A DNA stretch of 64,000 nucleotides from Thauera phenolivorans. GTDB lineage: Bacteria; Pseudomonadota; Gammaproteobacteria; Burkholderiales; Rhodocyclaceae. The stretch's first letter is position 1. Every line of letters begins with the position of its first letter. The stretch lies in NCBI RefSeq assembly GCF_001696715.1, contig NZ_MBFM01000003.1, forward strand, positions 34,532 through 98,531, written 5' to 3'. Below the pieces are notes generated by a model. That model searched no databases, was not told the origin of the DNA, and saw only the letters and a program-made list of their open reading frames with translations. This document shows positions 34,718-45,584 of the stretch, piece by piece. A program made the position numbers and the translations under genes.

Positions 34718-35589
34718 GCCGCGGCAGCCGGCGCCTGGCGCATCAGCAGCGTCAACAGGCCGGCGAGCCTGTCGCGCAGCTGGCGCCGGTCGACGATCAT
34801 GTCGATCGCGCCCTTCTCGAGCAGGAACTCGGCGCGCTGGAAGCCCTCGGGCAAGGTCTCGCGTACCGTCTGCTCGATCACGCGCGGGCCGGCGAAGCCG
34901 ATCAGCGCGCCCGGCTCGGCGATGACCACATCGCCCATGAAGGCGAAGCTCGCCGACACCCCGCCCATCGTCGGATCGGTGAGTATGGTGATGAAGGGCA
35001 GCTTGCGCTCGGCGAGCTGGGTCACGATCGCCGTGGTCTTGGCCATCTGCATCAGCGAGAACAGACCCTCCTGCATGCGAGCGCCGCCCGACGCGGTGAT
35101 GCAGATGAAGGGCAGGCGCTGTTCGAGCGCGGCGCGCGCCCCACGGACGAAGCGCTCGCCGACCACCGATCCCATCGAGCCACCGAGGAACTCGAATTCG
35201 AAGCAGGCCACGACAAGCGGCTGGCCGAGAATCGCGCCCTGCATGACGACCATCGCGTCGGTCTCGCCGGTATCGGCGGTCGCCGCCGAGAGGCGGTCGG
35301 GATAGCGGCGCGAGTCCTTGAACTTGAGCGCATCGACCGGGAACACCTCGGAACCGATCTCGAAGCGCCCCTCCTTGTCGAGCAGCAGCTCGAGCCGCTG
35401 GCGCGCGCGCAGCCGCTGATGGTGGCCGCACTTCGGGCACACGCCCTGGTTGCTATCGAGGTCGGAGCGGTAGAGCACCACCTCACAGGCGGTGCACTTG
35501 CTCCACAGGCCTTCGGGAATGGACTTGTTGCGGGCGGAGGAATCGCTGCGCTTGATGCGAGGCGGAAGAAGCTTCTGGAGCCAGCTCAT
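34714..35589 (-). CDS. accD: Acetyl-CoA carboxylase carboxyltransferase subunit beta
   Basis: The 291-residue beta subunit that transfers carboxyl from biotin to acetyl-CoA. A four-cysteine zinc ribbon at C32, C35, C51 and C54 ([10 protein letters not shown] ... VCPKCGHH) is followed by the crotonase-like core: [39 protein letters not shown] and [20 protein letters not shown], with oxyanion-hole glycines. It overlaps trpA at its start (ATGA) and folC at its end. Confidence 0.97.
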   Translation of the reverse strand: MSWLQKLLPPRIKRSDSSARNKSIPEGLWSKCTACEVVLYRSDLDSNQGVCPKCGHHQRLRARQRLELLLDKEGRFEIGSEVFPVDALKFKDSRRYPDRLSAATADTGETDAMVVMQGAILGQPLVVACFEFEFLGGSMGSVVGERFVRGARAALEQRLPFICITASGGARMQEGLFSLMQMAKTTAIVTQLAERKLPFITILTDPTMGGVSASFAFMGDVVIAEPGALIGFAGPRVIEQTVRETLPEGFQRAEFLLEKGAIDMIVDRRQLRDRLAGLLTLLMRQAPAAAA

Positions 35590-36410
35590 CGGGTTGCTCC
35601 CTGTACGGGCTCGAGGGTGTCGAGCGCTTGACGGATGTCGCGCATGAAGGCGGTGACGTTGGCCACCACCGCATCGCGCGGACTCTGTTCGATCTCTTCG
35701 ATGATGCGGCTGCCGATCACCACGGCGTCGGCGACCGCGCCGATCCGGCGCGCGCTGTCGGCGTCGCGGATGCCGAAGCCGACGCCGACCGGCATGCCGA
35801 CCACCGCACGGATCTGCGGAATGCGTCGAGCGATCTCGTCGAAGTCGAGATTGCCTGCGCCGGTCACGCCTTTCAGCGAGACGTAATAGATGTAGCCGCT
35901 GCCGAGAGTCGCCACCTCGGCGAAGCGCTTCTCGGTCGAGGTCGGCGCGAGCAGGAAGATCGGATCGAGCCGGTTGGCGCGCATCGCTGCGCTGAAAGCC
36001 TCGCTTTCCTGCGGCGGATAATCGACCACCAGCACGCCATCGACGCCGGCGTCACTGGCGGCGGCGGCAAACGCATCGACGCCCATCGCCTCGATCGGGT
36101 TGGCATAGCCCATGAGGACCACCGGGGTGTCGCCATCCTCGGCACGGAACGCGCGAACGATATCGAGCACTTTCCGCAGCGACATGCCGCCGGCCAGTGC
36201 CGCCTCGGAGGCGCGCTGAATGGTGGGGCCGTCGGCCATCGGGTCGGAAAAGGGGACGCCGAGCTCGATGACGTCGGCGCCGCCGGCCACCAGCGCGCGC
36301 ATCAGCGAGAGCGTCAGCGCGGCGTCGGGGAATCCGGCGGTCATGAAGGGGATCAGCGCCCGCCGGCCGGAGGCCTGCAGGCGCGCGAAGCGGTTCTGGA
36401 TTCTGGACAT
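35586..36410 (-). CDS. trpA: Tryptophan synthase alpha chain
   Basis: A 274-residue TIM-barrel subunit cleaving indole-3-glycerol phosphate. Catalytic Glu is in [19 protein letters not shown] (near residue 49), and catalytic Asp near residue 60 in the same segment. The barrel's phosphate-binding loop is [14 protein letters not shown]. Start [20 protein letters not shown] at 36410; the upstream continuation in frame is trpB read in another frame. It follows trpB by 40 bases and overlaps accD by four. Confidence 0.97.
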   Translation of the reverse strand: MSRIQNRFARLQASGRRALIPFMTAGFPDAALTLSLMRALVAGGADVIELGVPFSDPMADGPTIQRASEAALAGGMSLRKVLDIVRAFRAEDGDTPVVLMGYANPIEAMGVDAFAAAASDAGVDGVLVVDYPPQESEAFSAAMRANRLDPIFLLAPTSTEKRFAEVATLGSGYIYYVSLKGVTGAGNLDFDEIARRIPQIRAVVGMPVGVGFGIRDADSARRIGAVADAVVIGSRIIEEIEQSPRDAVVANVTAFMRDIRQALDTLEPVQGATR

Positions 36411-36450
36411 AGGGTTTCCTGTGGCGGGCCGGCCTGCAGACCGCGCCGGC

Positions 36451-37648
<1,198 letters not shown>

Positions 37649-37662
<14 letters not shown>

Positions 37663-38272
37663 GTCGAACTCCGGCAACGAATGCGGCGATCTTCGCCGCA
37701 TCCTTGATTCCCTTGGCGATCTCCACCCCGCTCGAGACGTCGACCGCCCACGGGCGCACTCGGCGCACCGCCTGGGAGACGTTGTCCGCATCGAGGCCGC
37801 CGGACAGGATCAGCGGCCGCTCGAAGCCGTCGGGAATCAGGGACCAATCGAATGTCTTCCCGCCGCCGCCGTAACCGTCGACGAAGGCGTCGAGCAGGAT
37901 CCCGCTCGCGCCCGGATGGGAAGCCGCAAATTCTATCAGATCGACCCCGGGACGCACGCGAGCCGCCTTGATCCAGGGGCGGCGGTAGCGCGCGCACTCG
38001 GCGTCGGTTTCGTCGCCATGGAACTGCAGCAGCTGCAGTGGCACCTGGGCGAGCGCCTCGCGCACGAAGGCCGGTTCGGGATTGACGAACAGACCCACCG
38101 CGGTGACGAAGGGGGGAAGGAGGCCGGCGAGCCGGGCAGCGCACTCGAAGCTCACCGCGCGCGGACTCGGGGGGTAAAAGACGAAGCCGATCGCATCGGC
38201 ACCCGCGGCAACGGCCGCATGCACGTCCTCCTCGCGAGTGAGGCCGCAGATCTTGATTCGGGTTCGGTGCAT
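37649..38272 (-). CDS. trpF: Phosphoribosylanthranilate isomerase
   Basis: A 207-residue TIM-barrel enzyme of tryptophan synthesis. It opens with [19 protein letters not shown] (catalytic Cys near residue 8), and carries [29 protein letters not shown], a [20 protein letters not shown] loop (catalytic Asp) and [15 protein letters not shown]. It is between truA and trpB; the distal trp genes (EGDC) are elsewhere. Confidence 0.96.
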
Positions 38273-39070
38273 TCAGAGGCGGGGTAATTCGGGCAGCGCG
38301 ATGATACGCCCATCCCCCGGCAGCGGCCAGCGCGGCGGGTAGCTGACCCCGCACAGATAGAGTCCGTCGGGCGCGAAGGTGGGCGCCGCCAGCTTGCGGT
38401 CGCGCACCTCCAGCAGCTCGCCGATCCACTCCGGCCGATACCGGCCCTTGCCGACGTATACCAGCGCGCCGACCAGATTGCGGATCATGTGGTGCAGGAA
38501 ACCGTTGGCCCGGAAGTCGAACACCAGCATGTTGCCGTCGCGGCGCACGCGGGCCTCGTGCATCAGGCGCACCGGGGTGCGCGCCTGGCAGCCGGCGGCG
38601 CGGAAGGCGGAGAAATCGTGCTCGCCCAGCAGCAGGCGCACCGCCTCCGCCATCTTCGTCTCGTCGAGCGGGAGGTGGAACCAGCCCACCCTTCCCGCCA
38701 GCAGCGCCGGCCGGGTGGGAGAGTTGAACAGCAGGTAGCGATACTGCCGCTCGTAGGCGAGGAAGCGCGCATGGAAGCCTTCGTCGACCTCCACCGCCCA
38801 GCGCACCACCGCCGCCGCCGGCAGCAGCGCATTGACGCCGCGCACCCAGGCCGAAACCGGACGTCGCGCACCCGTGTCGAAATGCGCGACCTGTGCGCTC
38901 GCATGCACTCCCGCATCGGTACGTCCAGCGCAATGTACCCGCACCGGCTCGCCGGCGATCCGGGCCAGCGCCGCCTCGAGCACGTCCTGCACGGTGCGTC
39001 CGTGCCGCTGGCTCTGAAAGCCGAGGAAGGCGTCGCCCGCATACTCCAGGCCGAGCGCAATGCGCGTCAT
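38273..39070 (-). CDS. truA: tRNA pseudouridine synthase A
   Basis: A 265-residue enzyme that modifies uridines 38-40 of tRNA anticodon arms. The catalytic Asp is in HCAGRTDAGVHASAQVAHF. YEYAGDAFLGFQSQ-type N-terminal residues and FRANGFLHHMIRNLVGALVY at the C-terminal half are characteristic. The ATG at 39070 overlaps the previous stop (ATGA) and is preferred over a GTG at 39082. It lies before trpF. Confidence 0.96.
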   Translation of the reverse strand: MTRIALGLEYAGDAFLGFQSQRHGRTVQDVLEAALARIAGEPVRVHCAGRTDAGVHASAQVAHFDTGARRPVSAWVRGVNALLPAAAVVRWAVEVDEGFHARFLAYERQYRYLLFNSPTRPALLAGRVGWFHLPLDETKMAEAVRLLLGEHDFSAFRAAGCQARTPVRLMHEARVRRDGNMLVFDFRANGFLHHMIRNLVGALVYVGKGRYRPEWIGELLEVRDRKLAAPTFAPDGLYLCGVSYPPRWPLPGDGRIIALPELPRL

Positions 39071-39720
39071 GCCAGCGCCCACCAGCAGACGAGGCCGATC
39101 AGCGCGCCACCGAGCAGCCAGTCGGCCGCGCCGAGACGCTCACGCCGCAGATGGACCACTTCGGCGCTGACCGGCCCGGCGTCTTCGGCCAGCCAGTGGC
39201 GCCAATCACGTGCCGCGCCGGGCCCCGTGCTCTCGACGTAGCGCAGCACCAGAAGCAGCCGCAGCGCGAGGCGCTCGGGCGACACGCCGCACAGCGCGAG
39301 CGGCCGGCACAGGGCGTACATCCCGCCTACCAGGCGCTCGGTCGGCAGCCGCTCGAGCAGCAGGGCGACCATGCAGACGACCGCCGCGAGGCGGGCGCCG
39401 TGCTCTAGCGCCATCAGCGCGCCCTCGCGCGTCGGGCTCACCGACGGCCAGACGAGGAGGAGCGCCTCGCCCGGTGTGAACCAGGCGAACAGGATCACGA
39501 TCGCCAGCATCAGCACCCGCACCCTGCGCAACAGGCGCAGCGCCCGCAAGCGGGCGAACAGCAGGGCTACGAACAGGCAGGCAAGCGCGGCCGGCAGCAG
39601 GGCCGGCAGCGGCAAGGCCTGCAGCAGGATGACACCGGCCAGCCAGAGCAGCAGGATCAGGCCCGAATGCATCGACGGCACGCGGCCCTTCCCGCCGTGG
39701 CGCAGCGCCGATACCCACAT
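39067..39720 (-). CDS. EcfT/CbiQ-like transmembrane protein, orphan
   Basis: A 217-residue membrane protein with four to five helices: near residues 18-50 (GLILLLWLAGVILLQALPLP and LLPAALACLFVALLF), around 65-80 (VLMLAIVILFAWF), near 105-125 (AAVVCMVALLLE) and at the C-terminus (LLGGALIGLVCWWAL). RLRALRLLRRVRVLML resembles the transporter T-component coupling region. The ECF T-component family is the closest match I can suggest; no ATPase or S component lies nearby. The start is unsure: GTG 39723, ATG 39720 or an internal ATG at 39672. It sits between fimV and truA and overlaps truA by four bases. Confidence 0.62.
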   Translation of the reverse strand: MWVSALRHGGKGRVPSMHSGLILLLWLAGVILLQALPLPALLPAALACLFVALLFARLRALRLLRRVRVLMLAIVILFAWFTPGEALLLVWPSVSPTREGALMALEHGARLAAVVCMVALLLERLPTERLVGGMYALCRPLALCGVSPERLALRLLLVLRYVESTGPGAARDWRHWLAEDAGPVSAEVVHLRRERLGAADWLLGGALIGLVCWWALA

Positions 39721-39727
39721 CACGAAC

Positions 39728-42289
39728 TCAGCCGAATCGGGCGAGCATCTGCCGCGCCGCCGCCTGCTGGCCGAGTGAGCCTTCCCGGATCACCTCTTCC
39801 AGGAGTTCGCGGGCGCCATCGCGATCGCCGAGTTCGTCATACACGCGTGCGAGCTCGAGCTTGGTCGCCGCTTCCTCGCTGCCGGCGGCAATGCCCTCCG
39901 CCGCGACGACCGACTCCGTCCAGTCGTCGCCCGGCTGGGTAGCATCGGGCTCCATCGCGTCGGGCTGCGACGGCCGCTCGAGGGCCGGCAGTTCCGGGAC
40001 CGGCGTTGCATCGTCCGCGGCGGACGCGTCGAGTTCGAGGTCGAAGTCGAGGCGACTGAAGTCGAAACCCATGTGTGCCGGCTTCGCACCCGCCGGCGCG
40101 GGTTCAGCGGCCGGCTCAACCGCGCCGTCATCCGCCTCGACGCCCAGGTTGCCGAGTTCGAAATCCAGCCCGCTGGTCGCCGCCGCGCGAATGTCGGCCT
40201 GCTCCCGCGCCGCCTCGGAGGCATCGAAGTCGATGTCGAAGGCGAGCGCCGGCACGGTTTCCTCCGCCGCCCAATCCGGCGCGTGCTGCGCGTCGCCCAC
40301 CGGCTGCGGTTTCGCGGAGGCACCCGCGGCGGCAGGCGCCGTTTCGCCCACGTCGAGTCCGAGGTCGAACTCCAGCGGAAGCACGCTTTCCTCGCTCGGC
40401 CGCGGCTCGTCGGACAGCGCGGCCACCGGGGCAGACCGCCCGCCCTGGCCGCCGTCAGCGCTCGCGCGCGCGCCGCCGCCGACGGCGAAGGTCGCGGCAA
40501 GGGCGGCACTCTTGCCGAGCGGCGGGATCTCGGTGGGCGCTTCGGCCGCAGTCAGGGGCCCGGCCTCGATGTCGCGGTAAAGCGGGTTGTCGGGGTCGAT
40601 CGCACGTCCCATCGCCGCCGCCCTGCTCCAGTCCGGCCCCTTGCCGCCGGTGCGCGCATAGAGGTCGGCCGCCACCAGATCGAACTGTTTGACGCTCTTT
40701 CGTCTGCCGTAGATCTCGAGCAGCTTGAGCGCGATGGCGGCACGCTCGGGGTCGGTCCTGAGCGCGTCCTGAAGAATTTCCTCGGCCTGCGCGTCACGCC
40801 CGTAAGCGATGTAGACGTCGGCCTCCGCCACCGGATCGACGCCCTCGTCGGCGTCGATCGCGGACAGGCCGCCGTGGCTGAATTCCGTGTGCAGCACGCT
40901 CGCGCCGGTGTCGACCTGCTGGCCGCCGGCGGTGCCGAGCACCGTGTGACCCGCGCCGCCGGTGCTGGACAGGGGCGGAACGCCGCGACCGGAAGCCTCG
41001 GCCTTGCGCTTGCGCGAACGGTAGGCGAGCAGGCCGAGCAAAAGGGCAGCGATCGCGCCGCCGCCGGCAAGCAGGCGGGAGTCGTCGACCAGCGAGGGCT
41101 CGACAGCCGGACGCTCGGCGGCGGGAGCGGCGGGTTGGCCCGGCGATGGCGGCGCCGCGGCGACGCTAGCGCCACCCGCATCGGCCGAAAGCGTGCCGGC
41201 CTGCTGCTCGACCTGGCCCATGGCCTCACTGCGCAGCTCGAGCAGGGTGCGCAGGTCGCGCACGCTCTGTTCGAGTTGGGCGAGGCGCGCGTTGGCGTCC
41301 TCGAGCGATTTCTCGCGCGAGACGAGTTCCTCTTCGAGCGTCTGCAGCCGGCTCGCGGTGTCGCCGCCTCCAGCCGCCGTACCTGACTGTTCCGCGCTGG
41401 AGACTCGCAGCCGGTCGCCTTCGACCTCGGGGCGCGCCTCCTCGACGCGCGGCACGATCGTGCCCGTCGCCTGCTGTTCCGCGGCGGGCTCGGGCGTCGC
41501 TGGCGCCTGCGCGGCAACCCCCGCAAGGCGGCGCCGGTAGGCTTCGAAGTCGGCCGCCTGCGCGAGCACCTCGCGGCGCGCGGCCGTGCCATCGAGCGCA
41601 CGCACGCGCTCCGCGGCGGGAATATCGAGTACCGAACCGGCACGCAGGCGATTCATGTTGCCGCCATCGAAGGCGTCGCGGTTGGCATCGGCAATTGCAA
41701 CCAGCATCTGGTCGAGGCTGGTACCGGGGTGCTGATGCGCGCTGGCGATGCGATGCAGGGCGTCGCCGCGTCTGACCACGTAGCGGGTGGCGGCGCCAGC
41801 ATCGACGACCGTCGGCGCCGCTTCCGTCGCGCGCGGCCGCGCCATGGGTGCCACAGCCGGGGCATCGACGCGGGCTGCAACCGGCGTCCGTTGCGCGAGA
41901 TCGATCGGATCGAGCAGGAAGGTGAAGTTGCGCACCAGTCTTCCCGCCGCCCAGTCGAGCTCGAGCACGAGTTCGACGAAGGGTTCATTGAGCGGACGAT
42001 CGGTGCTCAGGCGCAGCACGGGGCGAGACCCCCGCCTGTCCACGCTGACGCGGACGGCCGCCGCGCTCGGAGAGTAAGCGACGTTGGCCTGGCGGAAGGC
42101 TTCGGGGGAGCCCACGCGCGCACTCAGCGAATCGAGCTCGGTCGTCGTGGCCTTGACCGGAATCTCGGCGCGCAGCGGCTGACCGAGGCCGCTGTGGACG
42201 CTGATTCCGCCCAGCCCTGCTGCGTCGCTGCAAAAGGGAAAAGAGGCGAGCGCCAGCGCAACCAGCGATGCCTTGAAGGATCCATCCAT
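39728..42289 (-). CDS. fimV: FimV-type peptidoglycan-binding scaffold protein
   Basis: An 853-residue inner-membrane hub for type IV pili and twitching motility. After a signal peptide (about residues 1-23) comes the FimV N-domain (LGGISVHSGLGQPLRAEIPV), a LysM domain near residues 170-225 (RYVVRRGDALHRIASAHQ), a coiled coil (about 330-370, EELVSREKSLEDANARLAQL), a membrane segment (near 425, AIAALLLGLLAYRSRKRK), then a long acidic region with TPR-like units and a C-terminal FimV domain ending AARQMLARFG. Start MDGSFKASLVALALASFPF at 42289. It lies in the conserved asd-fimV-truA context. Confidence 0.92.
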   Translation of the reverse strand: MDGSFKASLVALALASFPFCSDAAGLGGISVHSGLGQPLRAEIPVKATTTELDSLSARVGSPEAFRQANVAYSPSAAAVRVSVDRRGSRPVLRLSTDRPLNEPFVELVLELDWAAGRLVRNFTFLLDPIDLAQRTPVAARVDAPAVAPMARPRATEAAPTVVDAGAATRYVVRRGDALHRIASAHQHPGTSLDQMLVAIADANRDAFDGGNMNRLRAGSVLDIPAAERVRALDGTAARREVLAQAADFEAYRRRLAGVAAQAPATPEPAAEQQATGTIVPRVEEARPEVEGDRLRVSSAEQSGTAAGGGDTASRLQTLEEELVSREKSLEDANARLAQLEQSVRDLRTLLELRSEAMGQVEQQAGTLSADAGGASVAAAPPSPGQPAAPAAERPAVEPSLVDDSRLLAGGGAIAALLLGLLAYRSRKRKAEASGRGVPPLSSTGGAGHTVLGTAGGQQVDTGASVLHTEFSHGGLSAIDADEGVDPVAEADVYIAYGRDAQAEEILQDALRTDPERAAIALKLLEIYGRRKSVKQFDLVAADLYARTGGKGPDWSRAAAMGRAIDPDNPLYRDIEAGPLTAAEAPTEIPPLGKSAALAATFAVGGGARASADGGQGGRSAPVAALSDEPRPSEESVLPLEFDLGLDVGETAPAAAGASAKPQPVGDAQHAPDWAAEETVPALAFDIDFDASEAAREQADIRAAATSGLDFELGNLGVEADDGAVEPAAEPAPAGAKPAHMGFDFSRLDFDLELDASAADDATPVPELPALERPSQPDAMEPDATQPGDDWTESVVAAEGIAAGSEEAATKLELARVYDELGDRDGARELLEEVIREGSLGQQAAARQMLARFG

Positions 42290-42442
42290 GCTGTTTCTCA
42301 AAACCCCGCTCCCTCGCAAATCCGGCCATCCTCCAGATCGCAAGATGACTCCGCGAACGGAATCTAGCATCTACGGACTGCGCGAGCAGCCCCATTCAGG
42401 ACGTATGCATAGCCCGCGCGTGACGCGATGCACATCCCCACG

Positions 42443-42486
42443 CAAAAAGGGCGGGAACGGCGACGCGAGCGACACCGATCCCGCCC
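42443..42486 (-). terminator. Probable terminator downstream of asd
   Basis: On the minus strand GGGCGGG (42486-42480) can pair with CCCGCCC (42455-42449) around a 24-base loop, followed by TTTTT. It lies 15 bases after the asd stop, in the roughly 210-base gap before fimV. The long loop makes it less certain than the other terminators. Confidence 0.5.
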
Positions 42487-42501
42487 GTCGGGCATCCCCG
42501 C

Positions 42502-43635
42502 TCAGTCCTCGAGCAGGATGCGCAGCATGCGGCGCAGTGGCTCCGCGGCGCCCCACAGCAGCTGGTCACCGACGGTGAAGGCACCGAGGTACTCCGGCCC
42601 CATCGCCAGCTTGTGCAGGCGACCCACGGGGACCGACAGCGTGCCGGTGACCGCGGTCGGGGTCAGTTCGCGCTCGGTGACCTCACGTTCGTTGGGCACC
42701 ACCTTCACCCACTGGTTGGCGCCCGCGATGATGTCCGAGACCTCGTCGATGGGGACGTCCTTCTTCAGCTTGATCGTCAGCGCCTGCGAGTGGCAGCGCA
42801 TCGCGCCGATGCGCACGCACAGGCCGTCGATCGGGATCGAGCCCTGCATGCGGAATGGCGCGTTGCCGAGAATCTTGTTGCACTCGGCGCCGCCCTTCCA
42901 CTCCTCCTTGCTCTGGCCGTGCTCGACGGGGACGTCGATCCAGGGGATCAGGCTGCCGGCGAGCGGCGTGTTGCGGAAGTTCTTCTTCGGGAAGCCATCC
43001 GAACGCATGGTCTCGGCGACCCTGCGGTCGATCTCGAGGATGGCCGAGGCCGGGTCGGCGAGCAGGTCCTTGACCGAGTCGTGGATCGCACCCATCTGGC
43101 CGATCAGCTCGCGCATGTTCTGCGCGCCGGCACCCGATGCCGCCTGGTAGGTCATCGCCGAGATCCACTCGACCAGGCCGTGCCTGAACAGGCCGCCGAG
43201 GCCCATCAGCATCAGCGACACCGTGCAGTTACCGCCAATCCAGTTGCGGCCGCCCTTGGCGAGCGCGGCGTCGATGACATCACGGTTGACCGGGTCGAGC
43301 ACGATCACCGCGCTGTCGTCCATGCGCAGCGCGCTGGCGGCGTCGATCCAGTGGCCCTTCCAGCCGGTTGCGCGCAGGGTCGGGAACACTTCCTTCGTGT
43401 AGTCACCGCCCTGGCAGGTGATGACGATGTCGCAGGCCTGGAGGGCCTTGATGTCGTAGGCGTCCTGCAGCGCCTCCGCCGCCTCCTTGCCGCCGAACGA
43501 CGGCGCCTTGCCGCCGGCGTTCGAGGTGGAGAAATACACGGGCTCGATGAAGGCGAAGTCGCCCTCTTCCACCATGCGCTGCATCAGCACGGAACCGACC
43601 ATTCCGCGCCAGCCGACAAGACCGACTCGATTCAT
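42502..43635 (-). CDS. asd: Aspartate-semialdehyde dehydrogenase
   Basis: A 377-residue enzyme on the route to lysine, threonine, methionine and peptidoglycan diaminopimelate. NADP-binding [17 protein letters not shown] is at residues 4-20, the catalytic Cys is in [11 protein letters not shown] near 135, and [16 protein letters not shown] carries the active-site His. The long enterobacterial-type form (E. coli 367) is present. Start 43635 follows GGTGAG. It is downstream of leuB, before fimV. Confidence 0.96.
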   Translation of the reverse strand: MNRVGLVGWRGMVGSVLMQRMVEEGDFAFIEPVYFSTSNAGGKAPSFGGKEAAEALQDAYDIKALQACDIVITCQGGDYTKEVFPTLRATGWKGHWIDAASALRMDDSAVIVLDPVNRDVIDAALAKGGRNWIGGNCTVSLMLMGLGGLFRHGLVEWISAMTYQAASGAGAQNMRELIGQMGAIHDSVKDLLADPASAILEIDRRVAETMRSDGFPKKNFRNTPLAGSLIPWIDVPVEHGQSKEEWKGGAECNKILGNAPFRMQGSIPIDGLCVRIGAMRCHSQALTIKLKKDVPIDEVSDIIAGANQWVKVVPNEREVTERELTPTAVTGTLSVPVGRLHKLAMGPEYLGAFTVGDQLLWGAAEPLRRMLRILLED

Positions 43636-43707
43636 GTTGCTCACCATTTCCTTGCTTGAATGTCCATTGCCGCCACGGGCCGGCGGGCCTGCGGCGGACG
43701 AATCACC

Positions 43708-44772
43708 TCAGAGGGCCGCGATCACCGCGTCGCCCATTCCCCGCGTGCCGACCTTCTTCGTGCCCGGCTCGTAGATGTCGCCGGTGCGATAGCCCGCCGC
43801 GAGCACCTTCTTGACCGCGTTCTCGATGCGCTTTGCGGGCGCTTCCTGGTCGAAGCTGTAGCGCAGCATCATCGCCGCGGACAGGATCGTGGCGAGCGGG
43901 TTGGCGAGATCCTTGCCGGCGATGTCCGGCGCGGAGCCATGCGAGGGTTCGTACATGCCCTTGTTGTCGGCGTTGAGCGAGGCCGAGGGCAACATGCCGA
44001 TCGAGCCGGTCAGCATCGAGGCCTCGTCCGACAGGATGTCGCCGAACATGTTGCCGGTCACCATCACATCGAACTGCTTCGGGTTGCGCACCAGCTGCAT
44101 CGCCGCGTTGTCGACCAGCATGTGGGTGAGCTCCACTTCAGGATAGTCGCTGGCGACCTCGATCGCGATGTCGCGCCACAGCTGGGTGGTCTCGAGCACG
44201 TTCATCTTGTCGACCGAGCACAGCCGCTTGCCGCGCTTCATCGCCGCTTCGAAGGCCACGCGCAGGATGCGGCGGATCTCGTATTCCGCGTAGATCATGG
44301 TGTTCCAGCCCACGCGCTGGGACTCCCCATTGACCTCACGCAGCTCGATGCCGCGCGGCTGGCCGAAGTAGATGTCGCCGGTCAGCTCGCGCACGATCAG
44401 GATGTCGAGGCCTGAAACGACCTCCGGCTTGAGCGTCGAGGCGTTCGCCAGCTCGGGGTAGAGAATGGCCGGGCGCAGGTTGGCGAACAGCGACAGCTCC
44501 TTGCGGATGCCCAGCAGGCCGAGCTCAGGACGCTGATGGCGCGGATAGCCGTCCCACTTCGGACCGCCGACCGCGCCGAGGAGGATCGCGTCGGCCGCAC
44601 GTGCGAGTGCGAGCGTCGCCTCGGGCAGCGGCGTGCCGGCGGCGTCGACCGCGCAGCCGCCGACCAGCGCCTCTTCCATTTCGAACTTCAGGTCGAGCGC
44701 GTTCAGGACGCGCACCGCCTGCGCGGTGATCTCGGGACCGATGCCGTCACCCGGCAGCACGCAAATCTTCAT
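43708..44772 (-). CDS. leuB: 3-isopropylmalate dehydrogenase
   Basis: A 354-residue NAD-dependent oxidative decarboxylase of leucine synthesis. [20 protein letters not shown] opens it, [20 protein letters not shown] and [15 protein letters not shown] follow, [15 protein letters not shown] contains the active-site Lys region, and [20 protein letters not shown] is the metal and NAD site. It follows leuD by 29 bases. Confidence 0.97.
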   Translation of the reverse strand: MKICVLPGDGIGPEITAQAVRVLNALDLKFEMEEALVGGCAVDAAGTPLPEATLALARAADAILLGAVGGPKWDGYPRHQRPELGLLGIRKELSLFANLRPAILYPELANASTLKPEVVSGLDILIVRELTGDIYFGQPRGIELREVNGESQRVGWNTMIYAEYEIRRILRVAFEAAMKRGKRLCSVDKMNVLETTQLWRDIAIEVASDYPEVELTHMLVDNAAMQLVRNPKQFDVMVTGNMFGDILSDEASMLTGSIGMLPSASLNADNKGMYEPSHGSAPDIAGKDLANPLATILSAAMMLRYSFDQEAPAKRIENAVKKVLAAGYRTGDIYEPGTKKVGTRGMGDAVIAAL

Positions 44773-44801
44773 TGCTCGATTTCCTCTTCGTTGCCTGGGT
44801 C

Positions 44802-45440
44802 TCAGGCGAAATAATACGGATGCTCGGCGCGCCGCTTCGCCTCGAAGGCGCGGATCTCGTCCGCGTGGCGCAGGGTCAGGCCGATGTCGTCCCAGCCGTT
44901 GAGCAGGCATTCCTTGCGGAAGGGGTCGACCTCGAAATGAAGCGTCTTACCGTCCGGACGGGTGATCGTCTGCGCCGCCAGGTCCACTACCAGGCGGTAG
45001 CCCTCGTTCGCCTCGCACTGGGCGAACAGCTCGTCGACTTCGACCGCTGTCAGCCTGATCGGCAACAAGCCGTTCTTGAAACTGTTGTTGTAGAAGATGT
45101 CAGCGAAGCTCGGCCCGATCAGCACGCGGAAACCGTAATCTTCGAGCGCCCACGGTGCATGCTCGCGCGAGCTGCCGCAGCCGAAGTTGTCGCGCGTGAG
45201 CAGGATCTGCGCGCCCTGGTAGCGCGGCTGGTTGAGGACGAAATCCGGATTCAGCGGTCGCCCACTGCAGTCCTGGCCGGGCTGACCGACGTCGAGATAG
45301 CGCCACTCGTCGAAGGCGTTGGGGCCGAAGCCGCTGCGCTTGATCGACTTCAGGAACTGCTTGGGGATGATCGCGTCGGTGTCGACGTTGGCACGGTCGA
45401 GCGGCGCCACGAGACCATCGAGAATGGTAAACGGTTTCAT
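44802..45440 (-). CDS. leuD: 3-isopropylmalate dehydratase small subunit
   Basis: The 212-residue swivelling domain of the leucine-pathway isomerase. Family marks: [16 protein letters not shown] (residues about 19-34) and [20 protein letters not shown] near 76. The first base of its ATG is the last base of the preceding small lipoprotein stop codon (TAATG), so translation is likely coupled to that gene rather than directly to leuC. Confidence 0.97.
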   Translation of the reverse strand: MKPFTILDGLVAPLDRANVDTDAIIPKQFLKSIKRSGFGPNAFDEWRYLDVGQPGQDCSGRPLNPDFVLNQPRYQGAQILLTRDNFGCGSSREHAPWALEDYGFRVLIGPSFADIFYNNSFKNGLLPIRLTAVEVDELFAQCEANEGYRLVVDLAAQTITRPDGKTLHFEVDPFRKECLLNGWDDIGLTLRHADEIRAFEAKRRAEHPYYFA

Positions 45441-45568
45441 TATTTCACTGCCTTCTGGATGATTTCGCCGGTTGCCGAGATGTCCTGCCCGATGCCATGC
45501 ACCGTGTTGCAGGCGGCGCCGGCAAGTCCGGCGACCACGGTGGCGAGGACCACTGCGAGTCTTTTCAT
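45440..45568 (-). CDS. Entericidin A/B-like small lipoprotein
   Basis: A 42-codon gene between leuC and leuD. The product starts [20 protein letters not shown], a lipoprotein signal with the lipidated Cys at residue 20, and continues [22 protein letters not shown]. The C(N)TxxGxGxDIxxxGexIxxA pattern is that of entericidins, small lipoproteins best known as the EcnA/EcnB bacteriolysis pair of enterobacteria. No second entericidin gene is adjacent. It follows the leuC stop by 16 bases and couples to leuD through TAATG. The function in this context is unknown; I infer only an envelope location. Confidence 0.85.
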   Translation of the reverse strand: MKRLAVVLATVVAGLAGAACNTVHGIGQDISATGEIIQKAVK

Positions 45569-45584
45569 GTACGTGCCCGCGTCG

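Noticed and set aside
45441..45584. Gap between leuC and leuD as plain intergenic DNA
   Set aside because: The 42-codon frame has a lipobox and entericidin core, so it was kept as a gene.
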